Below are positions 6,993-10,509 of a stretch of 10,509 nt of DNA, piece by piece (position 1 is the first letter of the stretch; each line of letters begins with the position of its first letter). The position numbers were made by a program, and so were the translations under genes. The notes beneath the pieces are model-generated. The model was not told the origin of the DNA and searched no databases. It saw only the letters and a list, made by a program, of their open reading frames with translations. Location: assembly GCA_016930735.1 (NCBI GenBank), contig JAFGGF010000308.1, positions 1 through 10,509 of the forward strand. The letters run 5' to 3'. Origin of the DNA: Prolixibacteraceae bacterium. Its GTDB lineage: Bacteria > Bacteroidota > Bacteroidia > Bacteroidales > Prolixibacteraceae.

Positions 6993-7649
6993 TTACCTGA
7001 AATCGATCACCTCAATATCATCGTATTTTGATACATCAAAAGTGAATTTTGAATCGTCAACAGGTGTATTGACTTCTGCTTTTTTTACTTCAATTTTATA
7101 TTGAGTCCCCATATCATCCAGCATTATTGCCGAGGCAATGATCATAGTATTTTTATCAATGGATATGCTTATTTTGGTAAAATCAAATTCTTCTGTCTCA
7201 GGGATCAGATCAATTTTATAAACCGGTTTACCGTTTTCAGTAGCTTCTCCTGTGAATTTATAATTAAAACCGTGTTCATAAATTGTAAAAATCCTGGCCG
7301 GATCCAGCAGTTCAGAAGTCTGGTCTTTAACCGATGAAATTGTAACTTCATTAACATCTTCCATATAACTCCAGATTGTGTTCCCATCAGAAACCATCAG
7401 CATTGGGATGTCTGCAATATAAACATAGTATTTATTCCCTTTTAAACTTATTGTCCCTGAATATCCATCATCAATCCCTTCATCTTCATTAACCATCGAA
7501 TAACTGAAAGTAGCTTCAATTGTTGAATACTCAGCTGCTTTCCGGCTGACCTCATCCAGAATTTCTTTTGCTTTCTGATCCTGTGCACTTGCAAAAAAAA
7601 CCGCAAAAACAGTGGCTGCCAATAATAAAATCTTTTTCATCTTTTTCAT
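6993..7649 (-). CDS. lolA: LolA-like outer-membrane lipoprotein carrier protein
   Basis: This is a secreted periplasmic protein of the LolA fold, expected to shuttle lipoproteins from the inner-membrane LolCDE machinery to the outer membrane. It has 218 residues. Residues 1-22 form a type I signal peptide: MKKMKK, a hydrophobic core, then cleavage after ASA, before QDQ, a common Bacteroidota pattern. The mature part begins KAKEILDEVSRKAAEYSTIEATFS, the typical first helix and strand, and goes on as alternating beta strands, including YYVYIADIPMLMVSDGNTIWSYM (74-96) and LLDPARIF (114-121). No lipobox cysteine is present, which excludes a LolB-like lipoprotein. The start ATG overlaps the ftsK stop in the tetranucleotide ATGA, so translation is probably coupled. 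The first 18 bases are two copies of ATGAAAAAG, so a second in-frame ATG at 7640 is an alternative start with the same signal peptide. Assignment rests on pattern recognition of a divergent family; a DUF-type LolA relative is possible. Confidence 0.82.
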   Translation of the reverse strand: MKKMKKILLLAATVFAVFFASAQDQKAKEILDEVSRKAAEYSTIEATFSYSMVNEDEGIDDGYSGTISLKGNKYYVYIADIPMLMVSDGNTIWSYMEDVNEVTISSVKDQTSELLDPARIFTIYEHGFNYKFTGEATENGKPVYKIDLIPETEEFDFTKISISIDKNTMIIASAIMLDDMGTQYKIEVKKAEVNTPVDDSKFTFDVSKYDDIEVIDFR

Positions 7650-10033
7650 TTAACGAGGCTGTTCAATAACTGTTCCAAACTGTACTCATCGCTGATTAAT
7701 ACCTGCCGGGCTTTGCTGCCTTCACTTGGTCCTACAATCCCTGCTGCTTCCATCTGGTCCATAATTCTGCCGGCACGGTTATAGCCTATCGAGAATTTCC
7801 GCTGGATCATTGAGGTAGATCCCATCTGGTTTATAACGATTAGCCGGGCAGCATCTTCAAATAATTCATCCAGATTGCTTAAATCAGCATCAAACGATTC
7901 TCCTTCATTGTCAGTATATTCCGGCAGGTAATAAGCTTCGGGGAAACCTTTTTGCTCTGAAATAAATTTACAAATCTCCTCAACTTCAGGAGTATCCATG
8001 AATGCACACTGCACCCTTGTCAGGCTGCTTCCAGATGCAATCAACATATCGCCTTTGCCTATTAACTGGTTTGCACCTGGTGTATCCAAAATCGTACGTG
8101 AATCTATCATTGAAGCAACTTTAAAGGCTATCCTGGTTGGGAAATTAGCTTTAATTATACCTGTAATAATATTTGTTGACGGGCGCTGGGTAGCAATAAT
8201 CATATGAATCCCGACTGCCCTGGCCAATTGTGCAATTCTGGCAATCGGTAGTTCAATTTCCTTGCCCACTGTCATTATCATATCTGCAAATTCGTCGATA
8301 ACAACAACGATATATGGCATAAAGCGGTGCCCCTTTTCCGGATTTAACCTTCGGCTTACAAATTTTTTGTTATATTCCTTGAGGTTCCTGGCATGGGCTT
8401 TTTTTAAGAGCTCATAACGCTGGTCCATCTCAATATTCAACGAATTCAAAACATTTTTAACCTTTTGTATATCCGTAATGATTGGTTCTTCATCGTCAGG
8501 CATTTTTGCGAGATAATGTTTTTCAATCGAGGTATATAAACTAAGTTCAACTTTTTTGGGATCGAAAAAGATAAACTTTAATTCTGAAGGATGTTTTTTG
8601 TATAAAAGTGAAGCAATGATCACATTCAATCCAACCGATTTTCCCTGGCCTGTTGCACCGGCAACAAGAATATGCGGCATTTTGGCAAGGTCGAAAGTAT
8701 AAGTCTCATTCGAAATGGTTTTACCGATAGCAATTGGCAGGTCAGCCGTACTTTCCTGAAACTTTTTCGAGCTTATTATCGACCTCATCGATACGGTTTC
8801 GGGATTCTGGTTAGGTACTTCTATTCCAATGGTTCCTTTTCCTGGGATCGGGGCAATAATCCTTATACCCAAAGCAGCAAGGCTTAAAGCAATATCGTCC
8901 TCCAGGTTTTTGATTTTGGCAATCCTTATCCCTGGTGCCGGTATTATTTCATACAGGGTAATTGTAGGTCCAATGGTTGCCCTTATCTTTGTGATCTCAA
9001 TCTTATAATGCCTGAGTGTTTCTACAATTTTATTTTTATTCGAAATCAATTCCTCATTTGATACTTCGGCATTCCCGGAATCATGGTCAACCAACAGGTC
9101 AATCGGCGGAAGTTTATAACCTGACAATTCAAGCGTCGGATCATATTCTTCCATAATACCCGGATCGAAATCATCATCTTCTTCTTCAACACGCTCCTCA
9201 ACTGTTAATTCCAGGTCATTTTCTTTCTGTTCCTTATGAGGTGTCGTTTCCTCTGCAGGCACAACTTCAATTGAATCTTCCTCTTCATCAGGGTCAAAAA
9301 TGGCCTTAATAACATCATCATCCTCAATTACTTTTGATACCGACTCTTCCGGAGTGATTTCCTCTTCCAGATCAACCAGTTCGAATACCTCTTTTTCTTT
9401 CTCTTTTGGATTTCCTTTAAATAGTTTTTTAATCCATCCAACCGAATTTTTAAAATAGGTCAGGATAATAATAAATCCTGTCAGCAATAAAAATAATACG
9501 GCTCCAATTGTCCCTATAAAAGAACTAAGCCATGTACTCATAACCAGGCCGTACCTGCCACCTAAGAATGTCAAAGCACCCGATTCATCACCGGCAAACG
9601 TTAAACCCAGTGTAATGGAGATCCATACGATTAGAATACTTCCTAGTATTACAGTTTTCCCAAATCGGGCTATTTTCCTCCCCAGAATATTAACACCGGC
9701 AACTATAACCATATAAATAAATATGAAAGAAGCAATACCAAATCCACGGTTTATAAATACTTCTGAAAGGAAAGCTCCGGTTTTTCCTGCCTTATTCCCG
9801 ACCCTGACATCAGAATTAAAAACAAGTTCGCTCCAACTCAGATCAAGTTTGCTCTGGTCGGCTGAGCCAAAAAACAGGAAAGAAATAAACGCAACAAAAA
9901 GGTAAACTGCCACAATAAGTAATATTGCACCCACACCATATTTTAAGCGTTCATCGCTAAAAAACTTTTTAACCTGGAATCCCTTTTTATTTTTGACTTT
10001 TTTATTAACCGTCCTGCGTTTGTTTTGTGCCAT
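7646..10033 (-). CDS. ftsK: DNA translocase FtsK/SpoIIIE family
   Basis: This inner-membrane-anchored, ATP-driven double-stranded DNA pump acts at the division septum, clearing the chromosome termini and, in studied bacteria, switching on XerCD recombination. From the ATG at 10033 the protein has 795 residues; an in-frame TTG at 10060 could add nine, but it lies within a predicted -7 promoter element and has no better context. A basic N terminus (AQNKRRTVNKK...) precedes four membrane helices at about 32-55, 97-117, 128-146 and 171-193. A very acidic linker covers about 214-302. Then come the alpha/beta motor domains: Walker A GATGQGKS at 459-466 (K465), Walker B VVVIDE at 576-581 (D580, E581), and ATQRPS near 614-619. 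The C-terminal winged-helix gamma domain covers about 730-790 and reads SMIQRKFSIGYNRAGRIMDQ, then MEAAGIVGP. It is complete, with all motor motifs intact. The downstream lolA-like gene overlaps its stop codon by 4 bases. Confidence 0.96.
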   Translation of the reverse strand: MAQNKRRTVNKKVKNKKGFQVKKFFSDERLKYGVGAILLIVAVYLFVAFISFLFFGSADQSKLDLSWSELVFNSDVRVGNKAGKTGAFLSEVFINRGFGIASFIFIYMVIVAGVNILGRKIARFGKTVILGSILIVWISITLGLTFAGDESGALTFLGGRYGLVMSTWLSSFIGTIGAVLFLLLTGFIIILTYFKNSVGWIKKLFKGNPKEKEKEVFELVDLEEEITPEESVSKVIEDDDVIKAIFDPDEEEDSIEVVPAEETTPHKEQKENDLELTVEERVEEEDDDFDPGIMEEYDPTLELSGYKLPPIDLLVDHDSGNAEVSNEELISNKNKIVETLRHYKIEITKIRATIGPTITLYEIIPAPGIRIAKIKNLEDDIALSLAALGIRIIAPIPGKGTIGIEVPNQNPETVSMRSIISSKKFQESTADLPIAIGKTISNETYTFDLAKMPHILVAGATGQGKSVGLNVIIASLLYKKHPSELKFIFFDPKKVELSLYTSIEKHYLAKMPDDEEPIITDIQKVKNVLNSLNIEMDQRYELLKKAHARNLKEYNKKFVSRRLNPEKGHRFMPYIVVVIDEFADMIMTVGKEIELPIARIAQLARAVGIHMIIATQRPSTNIITGIIKANFPTRIAFKVASMIDSRTILDTPGANQLIGKGDMLIASGSSLTRVQCAFMDTPEVEEICKFISEQKGFPEAYYLPEYTDNEGESFDADLSNLDELFEDAARLIVINQMGSTSMIQRKFSIGYNRAGRIMDQMEAAGIVGPSEGSKARQVLISDEYSLEQLLNSLVK

Positions 10034-10051
10034 TCGATTTACGTGTATAAA

Positions 10052-10188
10052 GTTGGGCAAATTTAAATAAAATAATCAACCCAACCTTTTATTCCATCAA
10101 TTTCATAAGGTGAGTTATCAGCGATAAACTGTTAGTTATTTTTTATTTAATTTATAAAACTGAAAGCTTTTTTCTGTGTTTGCCCAAC
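10052..10188. repeat. 10-bp inverted repeat in the ftsK/arcC divergent region
   Basis: GTTGGGCAAA at 10052-10061 and TTTGCCCAAC at 10179-10188 are exact reverse complements, 117 bases apart. The left copy overlaps the candidate ftsK -7 element. The same TTTGCCC core occurs a third time at 10286-10292, in the candidate -7 element of the carbamate kinase gene. The rest of this roughly 280-base divergent intergenic region is AT-rich and holds no ORF or stable hairpin that I can see; a short imperfect dyad TTATC-AGC-GATAA lies near 10115-10127. Confidence 0.5.
10058..10065 (-). promoter_or_regulatory. Candidate -7 element for ftsK-lolA
   Basis: On the minus strand TAAATTTG matches TAnnTTTG exactly, 24 bases before the ATG at 10033. 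A TTG lies 16 bases upstream of it, slightly closer than the usual 17-23, so the -33 half is doubtful. It would give a leader of under 20 bases. The element continues as TTTGCCCAAC, a ten-base word repeated in inverted orientation at 10179-10188. Confidence 0.4.
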
Positions 10189-10281
10189 AATTCAAAATTA
10201 TGTTTTAAAATCCTGTTTTATAAAAGAATACGTTTATTTTAAAGTATTATTGTTATCACTTTTTTTTCTCATTTAAATTTA

Positions 10282-10289
10282 TAAGTTTG
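10282..10289 (+). promoter_or_regulatory. Candidate -7 element for the carbamate kinase gene
   Basis: TAAGTTTG matches TAnnTTTG exactly and lies 23 bases before the ATG at 10313. This spacing is nearly the same as that of the ftsK element from its own start. No TTG is present 17-23 bases upstream; the region there is a T-rich run (10260-10267). The leader would be under 20 bases. Confidence 0.4.
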
Positions 10290-10312
10290 CCCTTTACCTA
10301 ATTTAAATTGTC

Positions 10313-10509
10313 ATGAATAAACTGGCAGTAGTAGCACTTGGAGGAAATGCATTGTTGAGGGGTGATGAAACCGGCACCATCGAAGAACAGGAAAAGAATG
10401 CCACTGAAACCCTTGAAAATCTGATCTTTCTAATAAAAGATGGTTTCGATCTTGTTATTACGCACGGAAACGGTCCCCAGGTAGGCAACATCCTGATGCG
10501 AAACGATGC
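10313..10509 (+). CDS. arcC: Carbamate kinase, partial (3' end beyond right edge)
   Basis: This cytoplasmic enzyme (EC 2.7.2.2) of the amino-acid kinase fold makes ATP from carbamoyl phosphate and ADP, usually as the last step of arginine deiminase or related agmatine, purine or citrulline degradation. Only 65 codons lie in the window. They show the N-terminal phosphate-binding signature VVALGGNALL (6-15), the conserved EEQEKNATET stretch (24-33), and ITHGNGPQVGNIL (49-61), which is diagnostic of carbamate kinase within the superfamily. The ATG at 10313 sits at the expected distance from the glycine-rich loop, and no Shine-Dalgarno is visible. It is divergent from ftsK. No arginine deiminase or ornithine carbamoyltransferase gene is visible, so the pathway it serves cannot be told; such genes could follow beyond the right edge. 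Confidence 0.93.
   Translation, partial: MNKLAVVALGGNALLRGDETGTIEEQEKNATETLENLIFLIKDGFDLVITHGNGPQVGNILMRND

Noticed and set aside
10034..10060. Extension of FtsK by nine residues from an in-frame TTG at 10060.
   Set aside because: The TTG overlaps an exact TAnnTTTG element, and the ATG at 10033 gives a typical basic N terminus.
10303..10491. 62-codon minus-strand frame over the start of the carbamate kinase gene.
   Set aside because: It is antisense to a clear carbamate kinase N terminus and its product resembles no known family.
1..10509. Search for a CRISPR array, tRNA or rRNA gene, insertion sequence, toxin-antitoxin pair or defence cluster.
   Set aside because: By eye I found no regularly spaced repeats, no tRNA-like cloverleaf, no transposase and no unexplained gene pair; nearly all sequence is covered by recognisable core genes.

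Overview
This window looks like ordinary core-chromosome sequence from a member of the Bacteroidota, probably a Bacteroidales/Marinilabiliales-type anaerobe or facultative anaerobe. The evidence is AT-rich DNA, no Shine-Dalgarno-like tracts before the starts, several intergenic matches to the Bacteroidota promoter consensus (TAnnTTTG at -7, with TTTG at -33 in the two best cases), and the overall character of the proteins. The lineage is an inference; there is no rRNA or other decisive marker. I found no mobile element, CRISPR array, tRNA or rRNA, and no clear sign of horizontal transfer.

Layout from left to right: (1) the 5' two-thirds or so of a ClC-family chloride channel/transporter gene on the minus strand, running off the left edge; (2) divergent from it, a TIGR01777/YfcH-type NAD(P)-dependent epimerase on the plus strand; (3) a membrane glycosyltransferase of the GT39/PMT type on the minus strand, whose stop codon overlaps the epimerase's 3' end by 8 bp; (4) pckA (ATP-dependent PEP carboxykinase) on the minus strand, with a clear intrinsic terminator between it and the glycosyltransferase; (5) xerD (tyrosine recombinase) on the minus strand with its own strong terminator; (6) divergent aroQ (type II dehydroquinase) on the plus strand behind the best promoter match in the window; (7) a LolA-like lipoprotein carrier and (8) ftsK on the minus strand, joined by an ATGA start/stop overlap in the order ftsK-lolA; (9) divergent from ftsK, the first 65 codons of a carbamate kinase gene (arcC type), cut by the right edge.

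Functionally the window mixes central metabolism (PckA interconverting oxaloacetate and PEP, AroQ in the shikimate pathway, carbamate kinase making ATP from carbamoyl phosphate), chromosome segregation (XerD and the FtsK translocase that activates it in studied bacteria, about 1.3 kb apart), and cell-envelope work (LolA, GT39, ClC). The FtsK start is placed at the ATG at 10033, not at an upstream TTG, because the TTG lies inside a predicted -7 promoter element.

I do not see an undescribed multi-gene system here. The points most worth a second look are the ClC protein, which keeps the gating glutamate but has valine where proton-coupled ClC antiporters usually have the internal proton glutamate; the repeated TTTGCCC(AAC) motif in the ftsK/arcC divergent promoter region; and the tightly packed or overlapping convergent gene ends.
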